NCBI RefSeq assembly: GCF_051014685.1
Contig: NW_027478385.1
Location: 806,001-870,000, forward strand
DNA from: Ptiloglossa arizonensis
Lineage: Eukaryota > Arthropoda > Insecta > Hymenoptera > Colletidae
Length of the DNA stretch: 64,000 bases
Direction of reading: 5' to 3'
Shown: one piece after another, positions 47,434 through 61,130 of the stretch
How positions within the stretch are numbered: the first letter of the stretch is position 1
Layout of the letters: each line of letters opens with the position of its first letter
The notes under the pieces: model-generated
Told to the model about the DNA's origin: nothing
Seen by the model: only the letters and a program-made list of their open reading frames with translations
Database searches by the model: none
Program-made: the position numbers and the translations under genes

Positions 47434-49386
47434 AACCATCAAAATTTTCGCAACTCTGATGCTATAAACGAATAACTGAAATGGCCTAGGGGAAAAGTAC
47501 ACACACCATTGTAATCGGGCGAGTTTCTACTTTCAGATGCAACAGGAACTTCTCGATTTCGACAATCCGTTCGCGAGAAATGGGAGTTTGAAGTTAAGGA
47601 ATGGTTGAGAAACTATCAAAATTTTCGCAAGTCTGATACTCGAAACCAATAACTACAATGGCCTAGGGGGAAAATACACATACCTTTGTAATCGGGCGAG
47701 TTTCCACTTTCAGATGCAACAGGAATTTCTCGAGTTCGTCAATCCGTTCGCGAGATATGGGAGTTTGAAGTTAAGGAATGGTTGAGAAACCTTCGAAATT
47801 TTCGCGATTCTGATACGAGAAATCTATAACTGGAGTGACCTAGAGTAAAAGTGCACACACCATTGTAATCGTGCGAGTTTCTGCTTTCAGATGCAACAGG
47901 AATTTCTCGAGTTCGTCAATCCGTTCTCGAGATATGGGAGTTTGAAATTAAGGAATGCTTGAGAAACCATCAAAATTTTCGCCAGCCTGATACTCGAAAC
48001 CAATAGCTACGAAGGCCTAGGGGAAAAATGCACATACCTTTGAAATCGGGCGAGTTTCCACTTTCAAACGCAACAGGAATTTCTCGAGTGCGTCATTCCG
48101 TTCGCGAGAAATGGGAGTTTGAAGTTAAGGAATGGTTGAGAAACAATCCAAATTTTCGCAATTCTGATGCTAGAAACCAATAACTACAATGGCCTAGGGG
48201 AAATACACATACCGTTGTAATCGGGCGAGTTTCTGCTTTCAGATGCAACAGGAATTTCTCGAGTTCGTCATTCCGTTCGCGAGACATGGGAGTTTGAAAT
48301 TAAGGAATGGTTGAGAAACCATCAAAGTTTTCGCAATTCTGATACTCGAAACAAATAACTGGGATGGCCTAGGGGAAAAGTACACATACCATTGTAATCG
48401 TGCGAGTTTCTGGATTCAGACGCAACAGGAATTTCTCGAGTTCGACAATCCGTTCGCGAGATATGGGAGTTTGAAATTAAGGAATGGTTGAGAAACCCTC
48501 AAAATTTTCGCAAGTCTGATACTCGAAACCAATAACTACAAATGCCTAGGGGAAAAATGCTCATACCTTTGTAATCGGGCGTGTTTCCCCTTTCAGATGC
48601 AACAGGAATTTGTCGAGTTCGTCAATCCGTTCGCGAGATATGGGAGTTTGAAGTTAAGGAATGGTTGAGAAACCATCAAAATTTTCGCAAGTCTGATACA
48701 CGAAACCAATAACTACAAAGGCCGAGGGGAAAATGCACATACCTTTGTAATCGGCCGAGTTTCCACTTTCAGATGCACAGGAATTTCTCGAGTTCGTCAA
48801 TCCGTTCGCGAGATATGGGAGTTTGAAGTTAAGGAATGGTTGAGAAACCATCAAAATTTTCGCAATTCTGATGCTAGAAACGAACAACTGGAATGGCCTA
48901 GGGGAAAAGTACACACACCATTCTAATCGGGCGAGTATCTACTTTCAGATGCAACAGGAATTTCTGGAGTTCGTCAATCCGTTCGCGAGGTATGGGAGTT
49001 TGAATTTAAGGAATGCTTGAGAAACCATCAAAATTTTCGCAGGTCTGATACTCGAAACCAATAACTATTATATTATACAAAGGCCTAGGAGAAAAACACA
49101 CATATCTTTGTAATCGTGCGAGTTTCTGCTTTCAGATGCAACAGGAATTTCTCGAGTTCGTCAATCCGTTCGCGAGATATGGGAGTTTGAAGTTAAGGAA
49201 TGGTTGAGAAACCATCAAAATTCTCGCAATTCTGATTCTCGAAACCAATAACTACAAAGGCCTAGGGGAAAAATGCACATACCTTTGTAATCGGGCGAGT
49301 TTCCACTTTCAGATGCAACAGGAATTGCTCGAGTGCTTCATTCCGTTCGCGAGATATGGGAGTTTGAAGTTAAGGTATGGTTGAGG
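47434..49386 (+). repeat. 1,953-bp triplication, copy 2
   Basis: I saw no difference from copy 1 in any of the marks compared (gctataaacg, aaaagtgcac, gaaacaatccaaa, ggattcagacg, gttcatacc-type gctcatacc, gagtatctac, gcgaggtatgg, gagtgcttcattcc). The same minus-strand open frames of 64 and 86 codons recur 1,953 bp apart with identical translations, which supports identity at base level over those segments. Confidence 0.9.
49068..49077 (+). repeat. 10-bp AT insertion, triplication copy 2
   Basis: Exactly 1,953 bp after the insertion at 47,115, in an identical surrounding monomer. It was carried along by the tandem triplication. Confidence 0.85.
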
Positions 49387-51339
49387 AACCATCAAAATTT
49401 TCGCAACTCTGATGCTATAAACGAATAACTGAAATGGCCTAGGGGAAAAGTACACACACCATTGTAATCGGGCGAGTTTCTACTTTCAGATGCAACAGGA
49501 ACTTCTCGATTTCGACAATCCGTTCGCGAGAAATGGGAGTTTGAAGTTAAGGAATGGTTGAGAAACTATCAAAATTTTCGCAAGTCTGATACTCGAAACC
49601 AATAACTACAATGGCCTAGGGGGAAAATACACATACCTTTGTAATCGGGCGAGTTTCCACTTTCAGATGCAACAGGAATTTCTCGAGTTCGTCAATCCGT
49701 TCGCGAGATATGGGAGTTTGAAGTTAAGGAATGGTTGAGAAACCTTCGAAATTTTCGCGATTCTGATACGAGAAATCTATAACTGGAGTGACCTAGAGTA
49801 AAAGTGCACACACCATTGTAATCGTGCGAGTTTCTGCTTTCAGATGCAACAGGAATTTCTCGAGTTCGTCAATCCGTTCTCGAGATATGGGAGTTTGAAA
49901 TTAAGGAATGCTTGAGAAACCATCAAAATTTTCGCCAGCCTGATACTCGAAACCAATAGCTACGAAGGCCTAGGGGAAAAATGCACATACCTTTGAAATC
50001 GGGCGAGTTTCCACTTTCAAACGCAACAGGAATTTCTCGAGTGCGTCATTCCGTTCGCGAGAAATGGGAGTTTGAAGTTAAGGAATGGTTGAGAAACAAT
50101 CCAAATTTTCGCAATTCTGATGCTAGAAACCAATAACTACAATGGCCTAGGGGAAATACACATACCGTTGTAATCGGGCGAGTTTCTGCTTTCAGATGCA
50201 ACAGGAATTTCTCGAGTTCGTCATTCCGTTCGCGAGACATGGGAGTTTGAAATTAAGGAATGGTTGAGAAACCATCAAAGTTTTCGCAATTCTGATACTC
50301 GAAACAAATAACTGGGATGGCCTAGGGGAAAAGTACACATACCATTGTAATCGTGCGAGTTTCTGGATTCAGACGCAACAGGAATTTCTCGAGTTCGACA
50401 ATCCGTTCGCGAGATATGGGAGTTTGAAATTAAGGAATGGTTGAGAAACCCTCAAAATTTTCGCAAGTCTGATACTCGAAACCAATAACTACAAATGCCT
50501 AGGGGAAAAATGCTCATACCTTTGTAATCGGGCGTGTTTCCCCTTTCAGATGCAACAGGAATTTGTCGAGTTCGTCAATCCGTTCGCGAGATATGGGAGT
50601 TTGAAGTTAAGGAATGGTTGAGAAACCATCAAAATTTTCGCAAGTCTGATACACGAAACCAATAACTACAAAGGCCGAGGGGAAAATGCACATACCTTTG
50701 TAATCGGCCGAGTTTCCACTTTCAGATGCACAGGAATTTCTCGAGTTCGTCAATCCGTTCGCGAGATATGGGAGTTTGAAGTTAAGGAATGGTTGAGAAA
50801 CCATCAAAATTTTCGCAATTCTGATGCTAGAAACGAACAACTGGAATGGCCTAGGGGAAAAGTACACACACCATTCTAATCGGGCGAGTATCTACTTTCA
50901 GATGCAACAGGAATTTCTGGAGTTCGTCAATCCGTTCGCGAGGTATGGGAGTTTGAATTTAAGGAATGCTTGAGAAACCATCAAAATTTTCGCAGGTCTG
51001 ATACTCGAAACCAATAACTATTATATTATACAAAGGCCTAGGAGAAAAACACACATATCTTTGTAATCGTGCGAGTTTCTGCTTTCAGATGCAACAGGAA
51101 TTTCTCGAGTTCGTCAATCCGTTCGCGAGATATGGGAGTTTGAAGTTAAGGAATGGTTGAGAAACCATCAAAATTCTCGCAATTCTGATTCTCGAAACCA
51201 ATAACTACAAAGGCCTAGGGGAAAAATGCACATACCTTTGTAATCGGGCGAGTTTCCACTTTCAGATGCAACAGGAATTGCTCGAGTGCTTCATTCCGTT
51301 CGCGAGATATGGGAGTTTGAAGTTAAGGTATGGTTGAGG
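49387..51339 (+). repeat. 1,953-bp triplication, copy 3
   Basis: Last copy. After aaccatcaaaatt at 51,340 the sequence continues with ctcgcaattctgatactcg instead of tcgcaactctg. That is the original right-hand neighbour, because the same continuation is seen at 60,536 and 62,478. This fixes the direction of the event: the m3' start was joined back to this point. Confidence 0.9.
51021..51030 (+). repeat. 10-bp AT insertion, triplication copy 3
   Basis: Exactly 1,953 bp after the insertion at 49,068, again in identical context. It is the last occurrence in the window. Confidence 0.85.
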
Positions 51340-54160
51340 AACCATCAAAATTCTCGCAATTCTGATACTCGAAACCAATAAATACAAAGGCCTAGGGGAA
51401 AAATACTCATAGCTTTGTAATCGGGCGAGTTTCCACTTTCAGATGCCACAGGAATTTCTCGAGTTCGTCAATCCGTTTGCGAGATATGGGAGTGTGTAGT
51501 TAAGGAATGGTTGAGAAACCATCGAAATTTTCGCAATTCTGATGCTAGAAACGAATAACTGGAATGGCCTAGGGGAAAAGTACACACACCATTCTAATCG
51601 GGCGAGTCTCTACTTTCAGATGCAACAGGAATTTCTCGAGTTCGTCAATCCGTTCGCGAGATATGGGAGTTTGAAGTTAAGGAATGGTTGGGAAACCCAA
51701 AAAATTTTCGCAATTCTGATGCTAGAAACGAACAACTGGAATGGCCTAGGGGAAAAGTACACACACCATTCTAATCGGGCGAGTTTCTGCTTTCAGATGC
51801 AGCAGGAATTTCTCGAGTTCGTCAATCCGTTCGCGAGGTATGGGAGTTTGAAGTTAAGGAATGGTTGAGAAACCATCAAAATTTTCGCAAGTCTGATACT
51901 CGAAACCAATAACCGGAATGGCCTAGGGGAAAAGTACACACACCTTTGTAATCGGGCGGGTTTCCACTCTCAGATGCAACAGGAATTTCTCGAGTTCATC
52001 AATCCCTTCGTGAGGTATGGGAGTTTGAAGTTAAGGAATGCTTTAGAAACCATCAAAATTTTCGCAATTCTGATGCTAGAAACGAAAAACTGGAATGGCC
52101 TAGGGGAAAAGTACACACACCATTGTAATCGGGCGAGTTTCTACTTTCAGATGCAACAGGAATTTCTCGAGTACGTCTATCCGTTCGCGAGGTATGGGAG
52201 TTTGAAATTAAGGAATGGTTGAGAAACCATCAAAATTTTCACAAGTCTGATACGCGAAACCAATAACTGGAATGGCCTAGGGGAAAAGTACACACACCAT
52301 TGTAGTCGGGCATGTTTCTACTTTCAGATGCAACAGGAATTTCTCGAGTTCGTTAATGCGTTCGCGAGAAATGGGAGTTTGAAGTTAAGGAATGGTTGAG
52401 AAACTATCAAAATTTTCGCAAGTCTGATACGCGAAACCAATAACTACCAAGGCCTAGGGGAAAAATACACATACCTTTGTAATCGGGCGGGTTTCCATTC
52501 TCAGATGCAACAGGAATTTCTCGAGTTCGTCAATCCGTTCGCGAGAAATGGGAGTTTGAAGTTAAGGAATGGTTGAGAAACTATCAAAATTTTCGCAATT
52601 CTGATACTCGAAACCAATAACTACAAATGCCTAGGGGAAAAATACACATATCTTTGTAACCGGGCGAGTTTCCAGTTTCAGATGCAACAGGAATTTCTCG
52701 AGTTCGTCATCCCGTTCGCGAGATATGGGAGTTCGAAGTTAAGGAATGGTTGAGAAACCATGAAAATTTTCGCAATTTTGATGCTAGAAACCAATAACTA
52801 CAATGGCCTAGGGGAAAATACACATACCGTTGTAATCGGGCGTGTTTCCACTTTCAGATGCAACAGGAATTTCTCAAGTGCGTCATACCGTTCGCGAGAT
52901 ATGGGAGTTTGAAGTTAAGGATTGGTTGGGATACCATCAAAATTCTCGCAATTCTGATGCTCGAAACCAATAACTACAAAGTCCTAGGAGAAAATGCACA
53001 TACCTTTGTAATCGGGCGAGTTTCCACTTTCAGATGCACAGGAATTTCTCTAGTTCGACAATCCGTTCGCGAGATATGGGAGTTTGAAGTTAAGGAATGG
53101 TTGAGAAACCATCAAAATTTTCGCAATTCTGATGCTAGAAACGAACAACTGGAATGGCCGAAGGGAAAAGTACACACACCATTCTAATCGGGCGAGTTTC
53201 TACTTTCAGATGCAACAGGAATTTCTGGAGTTCGTCAATCCGTTCGCGAGATATGGGAGTTTGAAGTTAAGGAATGGTTGAGAAACCATCAAAATTTTCG
53301 CAAGTCTGATACACGAAATCAATAACTACAAAGGCCTAGGAGAAAAACACACATATCTTTGTAATCGTGCGAGTTTCTGCTTTCAGATGCAACAGGAATT
53401 TCTCGAGTTCGTCAATCCGTTCGCGAGATATGGGAGTTTGAAGTTAAGGAATGCTTGAGAAACCATCAAAATTTTCGCAAGTCTGATACTCGAAACCAAT
53501 AACTACAAAGGCCTAGGGGAAAAATGCACATACCTTTGTAATCGTCCGAGATTCTACTTTCAGATGCAACAGGAATTTCTCGAGTTCGTCAATCCGTTCG
53601 CGAGATATGGGAGTTTGAACTTGAGGAATGCTTGAGAAACCATCAAAATTTTCACAATTCTGATGCTAGAAACGAATCACTGGAATGGCCTAGGGGAAAA
53701 GTGCAAACACCATTGTAATCGGGCTAGTTTCTACTTTCAGATGCAACAGGAATTTCTCAAGTTCGTCAATCTGTTCGCGAGATATGGGAGTTTGAAGTTA
53801 AGGATTGGTTGAGATACCATCAAAATTCTCGCAATTCTGATTCTCGAAACCAATAACTACAAAGGCCTAGGGGAAAAATGCACATACCTTTGTAATCGGG
53901 CGAGTTTCCACTTTCAGATGCACAGGAATTTCTTGAGTTCGTCAATCCGTTCGCGAGATATGGGAGTTTGAAGTTAAGGAATGGTTGAGAAACCATCAAA
54001 ATTTTCGCAATTCTGATGCTAGAAACGAACAACTGGAATGGCCTAGGGGAAAATACACATACCGTTGTAATCGGGCGAGTTTCTGCTTTCAGATGCAACA
54101 GGAATTTCTCGAGTTCGTCAATCCGTTCGCGAGATATGGGAGTTTGAAGTTAAGGCATGG
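51340..54160 (+). repeat. Non-periodic stretch of diverged monomers
   Basis: About 16 monomers without a clear multi-monomer period. Odd monomers include one with gagtgtgtagttaagg at about 51,490 (shared with 60,671 and 62,612), one with gaaacccaaaaaat near 51,695 and one with atcccttcgtgagg near 52,003. The longest open frames of the window (108 and 109 codons, plus strand, 51,542 and 52,858) fall here. They are two monomers read in one frame with a 59-codon period and have no gene-like context. Confidence 0.75.
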
Positions 54161-56281
54161 TTGAGGAACCATCAAAGTTTTCGCAAGTCTGATACACGAA
54201 ACCAATAACTACAAAGGCCTAGGGGAAAATGCACATACCTTTGTAATCGGGCGAGTTTCTACTTTCAGATGAAACAGGAATTTCTGGAGTTCGTCAATCC
54301 GTTCGCGAGATATGGGGGTTCGAAGTTAACGAATGTTTGAGGAACCGTCAAAATTTTCGCAAGTCTGATACTCGAAACCAATAACTACAAAGGCCTAGGG
54401 GAAAAACACACATATCTTTGTAATCGGGCGAGTTTCCAGTTTCAGAAGCAACAGGAATTTCTCGAGTTCGTCATCCCGTTCGCGAGATATAGGAGTTTGA
54501 AGTTAAGGAATGCTTGAGATACCATCAAAATTCACGCAATTCTGATACCCGAAACCAATAACTACAAAGGCCTAGGGGAAAAACACACACACCTTTGTAA
54601 TCGGGCGAGTTTCCACTTTCAGATGCAACAGGAATTTCTCGAGTTCGTCATTCCGTTCGCGAGACATGGGAGTTTGAAGTTAAGGAATGGTTGAGATACC
54701 ATCAAAATTTTCGCAAGTCTGATACTCGAAACCAATAACTACAAAGGCCTAGGGGAAAAATGCACATACCTTTGTAATCGACCGAGATTCTACTTTCACA
54801 TGCAACAGGAATTTCTCGAGTTCGTCAATCCGTTCGCGAGATATGGGAGTTTGAACTTGAGGAATGCTTGAGAAACCATCAAAATTTTCACAATTCTGAT
54901 GCTAGAAACGAATCACTGGAATGGCCTAGGGGAAAAGTACAAACACCATTGTAATCGGGCTAGTTTCTACTTTCAGATGCAACAGTAATTTCTCAAGTTC
55001 GTCAATCCGTTCGCGAGATATGGGAGTTTGAAGTTAAGGATTGGTTGAGATACCATCAAAATTCTCGCAATTCTGATACTCGAAACCAATAACTACAAAG
55101 GCCTAGGGGAAAATGCAAATACCTCTGTAATCGGGCGAGTTTCCACTTTCAGATGCACAGGAATTTCTTGAGTTCGTCAATCCGTTCGCGAGATATGGGA
55201 GTTTGAAGTTAAGGAATGGTTTAGAAACCATCAAAATTTTCGCAATTCTGATGCTAGAAACGAACAACTGGAATGGCCTAGGGGAAAAGTACACACACCA
55301 TTCTAATCGGGCGAGTTTCTACTTTCAGATGCAACAGGAATTTCTGGAGTTCGTCAATCCGTTCGCGAGATATGGGAGTTTGAAGTTAAGGAATGGTTGA
55401 GTAACCATCAAAATTTTCGCAAGTCTGATACACGAAACCAATAACTACAAAGGCCTAGGAGAAAAACACACATATCTTTGTAATCGTGCGAGTTTCTGCT
55501 TTCAGATGCAACAGGAATTTCTCGAGTTCGTCAATCCGTTCGCGAGATATGGGAGTTTGAATTTAAGGAATAGATGAGGAACCATCAAAATTTTCGCAAG
55601 TCTGATACTCGAAACCAATAACTACAATGGCCTAGGGGAAAAACAAACATATCTTTGTAATCGGGCAAGTTTCTACTTTCAGATGCAACAGGAATTTCTC
55701 GAGTTCGTCATTCCGTTCGCGAGACATGGGAGTTCGAAGTTAAGGAATGGTTGAGAAACCATCAAAATTTTCGCAATTCTGATACTCGAAACCAATAACT
55801 GGAATGGCCTAGGGGAAAAGTACACACACCATTGTAATCGTGCGAGTTTCTGCATTCAGATGCAACAGGAATTTCTCGAGTTCGACAATCCGTTCGCGAG
55901 ATATGGGAGTTTGAAGTTAAGGAATGGTTGAGAAACCTTCAAAATTTTCGCTAGTCTGATACTCGAAACCAATAACTACAAATGCCTAGGGGAAAAATGC
56001 ACATATCTTTGTAACCGGGCGAGTTTCCTGTTTCAGATGCAACAGGAATTTCTCGAGTTCGTCAATCCGTTCGCGAGATATGGGAGTTTGAACTTAAGGA
56101 TTGCTTGAGAAACCATCAAAATTTTCGCAACTCTGATGCTAGAAAAGAGTAACTGGAATGGCCTAGGGGAAAAGTACACACACCATTGTAATCGGGCGAG
56201 TTTCCACTTTCAGATGCAACAGGAGTTTCTGGAGTTCGTCAATCCGTTCGCGTGATATGGGAGTTTGAAGTTAAGGCATGG
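54161..56281 (+). repeat. Domain IV HOR, copy A (12 monomers, 2,121 bp)
   Basis: It starts at the monomer after aaggcatgg. Marks are atcaaagtttt, gatgaaacagg, gggggttcgaag, cagaagcaac, gatataggag, attcacgc, gatacccg, aatcgaccgag, ttgagtaacc and gaatagatgagg. From the first mark to gaatagatgagg there are eight monomers (1,413 bp). Confidence 0.85.
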
Positions 56282-58225
56282 TTGAGAAACCATCAAAGTT
56301 TTCGCAAGTCTGATACACGAAACCAATAACTACAAAGGCCTAGGGGAAAATGCACATACCTTTGTAATCGGGCGAGTTTCTACTTTCAGATGAAACAGGA
56401 ATTTCTGGAGTTCGTCAATCCGTTCGCGAGATATGGGGGTTCGAAGTTAACGAATGGTTGAGGAACCGTCAAAATTTTCGCAAGTCTGATACTCGAAACC
56501 AATAACTACAAAGGCCTAGGGGAAAAACACACATATCTTTGTAATCGGGCGAGTTTCCAGTTTCAGAAGCAACAGGAATTTCTCGAGTTCGTCATCCCGT
56601 TCGCGAGATATAGGAGTTTGAAGTTAAGGAATGCTTGAGATACCATCAAAATTCACGCAATTCTGATACCCGAAACCAATAACTACAAAGGCCTAGGGGA
56701 AAAACACACACACCTTTGTAATCGGGCGAGTTTCCACTTTCAGATGCAACAGGAATTTCTCGAGTTCGTCATTCCGTTCGCGAGACATGGGAGTTTGAAG
56801 TTAAGGAATGGTTGAGATACCATCAAAATTTTCGCAAGTCTGATACTCGAAACCAATAACTACAAAGGCCTAGGGGAAAAATGCACATACCTTTGTAATC
56901 GACCGAGATTCTACTTTCACATGCAACAGGAATTTCTCGAGTTCGTCAATCCGTTCGCGAGATATGGGAGTTTGAAGTTAAGGATTGGTTGAGATACCAT
57001 CAAAATTCTCGCAATTCTGATACTCGAAACCAATAACTACAAAGGCCTAGGGGAAAATGCAAATACCTCTGTAATCGGGCGAGTTTCCACTTTCAGATGC
57101 ACAGGAATTTCTTGAGTTCGTCAATCCGTTCGCGAGATATGGGAGTTTGAAGTTAAGGAATGGTTGAGAAACCATCAAAATTTTCGCAATTCTGATGCTA
57201 GAAACGAACAACTGGAATGGCCTAGGGGAAAAGTACACACACCATTCTAATCGGGCGAGTTTCTACTTTCAGATGCAACAGGAATTTCTGGAGTTCGTCA
57301 ATCCGTTCGCGAGATATGGGAGTTTGAAGTTAAGGAATGGTTGAGTAACCATCAAAATTTTCGCAAGTCTGATACACGAAACCAATAACTACAAAGGCCT
57401 AGGAGAAAAACACACATATCTTTGTAATCGTGCGAGTTTCTGCTTTCAGATGCAACAGGAATTTCTCGAGTTCGTCAATCCGTTCGCGAGATATGGGAGT
57501 TTGAATTTAAGGAATAGATGAGGAACCATCAAAATTTTCGCAAGTCTGATACTCGAAACCAATAACTACAATGGCCTAGGGGAAAAACAAACATATGTTT
57601 GTAATCGGACAAGTTTCTACTTTCAGATGCAACAGGAATTTCTCGAGTTCGTCATTCCGTTCGCGAGACATGGGAGTTCGAAGTTAAGGAATGGTTGAGA
57701 AACCATCAAAATTTTCGCAATTCTGATACTCGAAACCAATAACTGGAATGGCCTAGGGGAAAAGTACACACACCATTGTAATCGTGCGGATTTCTGCATT
57801 CAGATGCAACAGGAATTTCTCGAGTTCGACAATCCGTTCGCGAGATATGGGAGTTTGAAGTTAAGGAATGGTTGAGAAACCCTCAAAATTTTCGCTAGTC
57901 TGATACTCGAAACCAATAACTACAAATGCCTAGGGGAAAAATACACACATCTTTGTAACCGGGCGAGTTTCCTGTTTCAGATGCAACAGGAATTTCTCGA
58001 GTTCGTCAATCCGTTCGCGAGATATGGGAGTTTGAACTTAAGGATTGCTTGAGAAACCATCAAAATTTTCGCAACTCTGATGCTAGAAACGAGTAACTGG
58101 AATGGCCTAGGGGAAAAGTACACACACCATTGTAATCGGGCGAGTTTCCACTTTCAGATGCAACAGGAGTTTCTGGAGTTCGTCAATCCGTTCGCGTGAT
58201 ATGGGAGTTTGAAGTTAAGGCATGG
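56282..58225 (+). repeat. Domain IV HOR, copy B (11 monomers, 1,944 bp)
   Basis: Same marks as copy A, but one monomer fewer between aatcgaccgag and the gcacaggaatttcttg monomer. The run cttgaggaatgc with attttcacaattc, present in copy A at 54,857-54,895, is missing. Seven monomers (1,236 bp) separate the first mark from gaatagatgagg. Confidence 0.85.
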
Positions 58226-59410
58226 TTGAGAAACCATCAAAGTTTTCGCAAGTCTGATACACGAAACCAATAACTACAAAGGCCTAGGGGAAAATGCACA
58301 TACCTTTGTAATCGGGCGAGTTTCTACTTTCAGATGAAACAGGAATTTCTGGAGTTCGTCAATCCGTTCGCGAGATATGGGGGTTCGAAGTTAACGAATG
58401 GTTGAGGAACCGTCAAAATTTTCGCAGGTCTGATACTCGAAACCAATAACTACAAAGGCCTAGGGGAAAAATGCACATACCTTTGTAATCGGGCGAGTTT
58501 CCAGTTTCAGATGCAACAGGAATTTCTCGAGTTCGTCATCCCGTTCGCGAGATATAGGAGTTTGAAGTTAAGGAATGCTTGAGATACCATCAAAATTCAC
58601 GCAATTCTGATACCCGAAACCAATAACTACAAAGGCCTAGGGGAAAAATACACACACCTTTGTAATCGGGCGAGTTTCCACTTTCAGATGCAACAGGAAT
58701 TTCTCGAGTTCGTCATTCCGTTCGCGAGACATGGGAGTTTGAAGTTAAGGAATGGTTGAGATACCATCAAAATTTTCGCAAGTCTGATACTCGAAACCAA
58801 TAACTACAATGGCCTAGGGGAAAAATGCACATACCTTTGTAATCGACCGAGATTCTACTTTCACATGCAACAGGAATTTCTCGAGTTCGTCAATCCGTTC
58901 GCGAGATATGGGAGTTTGAACTTGAGGAATGCTTGAGAAACCATCAAAATTTTCACAATTCTGATGCTAGAAACGAACAACTGGAATGGCCTAGGGGAAA
59001 AGTACACACACCATTCTAATCGGGCGAGTTTCTACTTTCAGATGCAACAGGAATTTCTGGAGTTCGTCAATCCGTTCGCGAGATATGGGAGTTTGAAGTT
59101 AAGGAATGGTTGAGTAACCATCAAAATTTTCGCAAGTCTGATACACGAAACCAATAACTACAAAGGCCTAGGAGAAAAACACACATATCTTTGTAATCGT
59201 GCGAGTTTCTGCTTTCAGATGCAACAGGAATTTCTCGAGTTCGTCAATCCGTTCGCGAGATATGGGAGTTTGAATTTAAGGAATAGATGAGGAACCATCA
59301 AAATTTTCGCAAGTCTGATACTCGAAACCAATAACTACAATGGCCTAGGGGAAAAACAAAGATATCTTTGTAATCGGGCAAGTTTCTACTTTCAGATGCA
59401 ACAGGAATTT
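58226..59410 (+). repeat. Domain IV HOR, copy C (partial, two monomers shorter)
   Basis: Same order as copies A and B, but only six monomers (1,061 bp) separate the first mark from gaatagatgagg. It keeps cttgaggaatgc and attttcacaattc from copy A but then jumps straight to gaacaactgg, so its deletion is not simply an extension of copy B's. After about 59,410 the sequence leaves this HOR. Confidence 0.83.
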
Positions 59411-61130
59411 CTCAAGTTCGTTAATCCGTTCGCGAGATATGGGAGTTTGAACTTAAGGAATGCTTGAGAAACCATCAAAATTTTCGCAGGTCTGATACTC
59501 GAAACCAATAACTACAAAGGCCTAGGGGAAAAATGCACATACCTTTGTAATCGGGCGAGTTTCCACTTTCAGATGCAACAGGAATTTCTCGAGTGCGTCA
59601 TTCCGTTCGCGAGATATGGGAGTTTGAAGATAAGGATTGGTTGAGATACCATCAAAATTCTCGCAATTCTGATACTCGAAACCAATAACTACAAAGGCCT
59701 AGGGGAAAATGCACATACCTTTGTAATCGGGCGAGTTTCCACTTTCAGATGCACAGGAATTTCTCGAGTTCGTCAATCCGTTCGCGAGATATGGGAGTTT
59801 GAAGTTAAGGAATGGTTGAGAAACCATCAAAATTTTCGCAATTCTGATGCTAGAAACGAACAACTGGAATGGCCTAGGGGAAAAGTACACACACCATTCT
59901 AATCGGACGAGTTTCTACTTTCAGATGCAACAGGAATTTCTGGAGTTCGTCAATCCGTTCGCGAGATATGGGAGTTTGAAGTTAAGGAATGGTTGAGAAA
60001 CCATCAAAATTTTCGCAAGTCTGATACACGAAACCAATAACTACAAAGGCCTAGGAGAAAAACACACATATCTTTGTAGTCGTGCGAGTTTCTGCTTTCA
60101 GATGCAACAGGAATTTCTCGAGTTCGTCAATCCGTTCGCGAGATATGTGAGTTTGAAGTTAAGGAATGGTTGAGAAACCATCAAAATTCTCGCAATTCTG
60201 ATACTCGAAACCAACAACTACAATGGCCTAGGGGAAAAACACACATATCTTTGTAATCGGGCGAGTTTCTACTTTCAGATGCAACAGGAATTTCTCAAGT
60301 TCGTCAATCCGTTCGCGAGATATGGGAGTTTGAAGTTAAGGAATGGTTGAGAAACCATCAAAATTCTCGCAATTCTGATTCTCGAAAACAATAACTACAA
60401 AGGCCTAGGGGAAAAATGCACATGCCTTTGTAATCGGGCGAGTTTCCACTTTCAGATGCAACTGGAATTGCTCGAGTGCGTCATTCCGTTCGCGAGATAT
60501 GGCAGTTTGAAGTTAAGGTATGGTTGAGGAACCATCAAAATTCTCGCAATTCTGATACTCGAAACCAATAAATACAAAGGCCTAGGGGAAAAATACACAT
60601 AGCTTTGTAATCGGGCGAGTTTCCACTTTCAGATGCCACAGGAATTTCTCGAGTTCGTCAATCCGTTCGCGAGATATGGGAGTGTGTAGTTAAGGAATGG
60701 TTGAGAAACCATCGAAATTTTCGCAATTCTGATGCTAGAAACGAATAACTGGAATGGCCTAGGGGAAAAGTACACACACCATTCTAATCGGGCGAGTCTC
60801 TACTTTCAGATGCAACAGGAATTTCTCGAGTTCGTCAATCCGTTCGCGAGATATGGGAGTTTGAACTTAAGGAATGCTTGAGAAACCATCAAAATTTTCG
60901 CAGGTCTGATACTCGAAACCAATAACTACAAAGGCCTAGGGGAAAAATGCACACCTTTGTAATCGGGCGAGTTTCCACTTTCTGATACAACAGGAATTTC
61001 TCGAGTGCGTCATTCCGTTCGCGAGATATGGGAGTTTGAAGTTAAGGAATGGTTGAGATACCATCAAAATTCTCGCAATTCTGATACTCGAAACCAATAA
61101 CTACAAAGGCCTAGGGGAAAATGCACATAC
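59189..61130 (+). repeat. 1,942-bp tandem duplication, copy 1
   Basis: Eleven monomers. It begins at ctttgtaatcg, preceded by acacatat. Marks are gaatagatgagg, aaacaaagatat, ctcaagttcgttaatcc, gaagataagg, gatatgtgag, gcaactggaattg, gatatggcag, gtgtgtagttaagg and ttctgatacaac. The joint to copy 2 lies in the 11-base identity ctttgtaatcg. Confidence 0.87.

Noticed and set aside
51542..51868. 108-codon plus-strand open frame with two near-identical 59-residue halves
   Set aside because: It is two consecutive satellite monomers read in one frame. No codon bias, ribosome-binding or splice context, and the same frame is closed in most other monomers.
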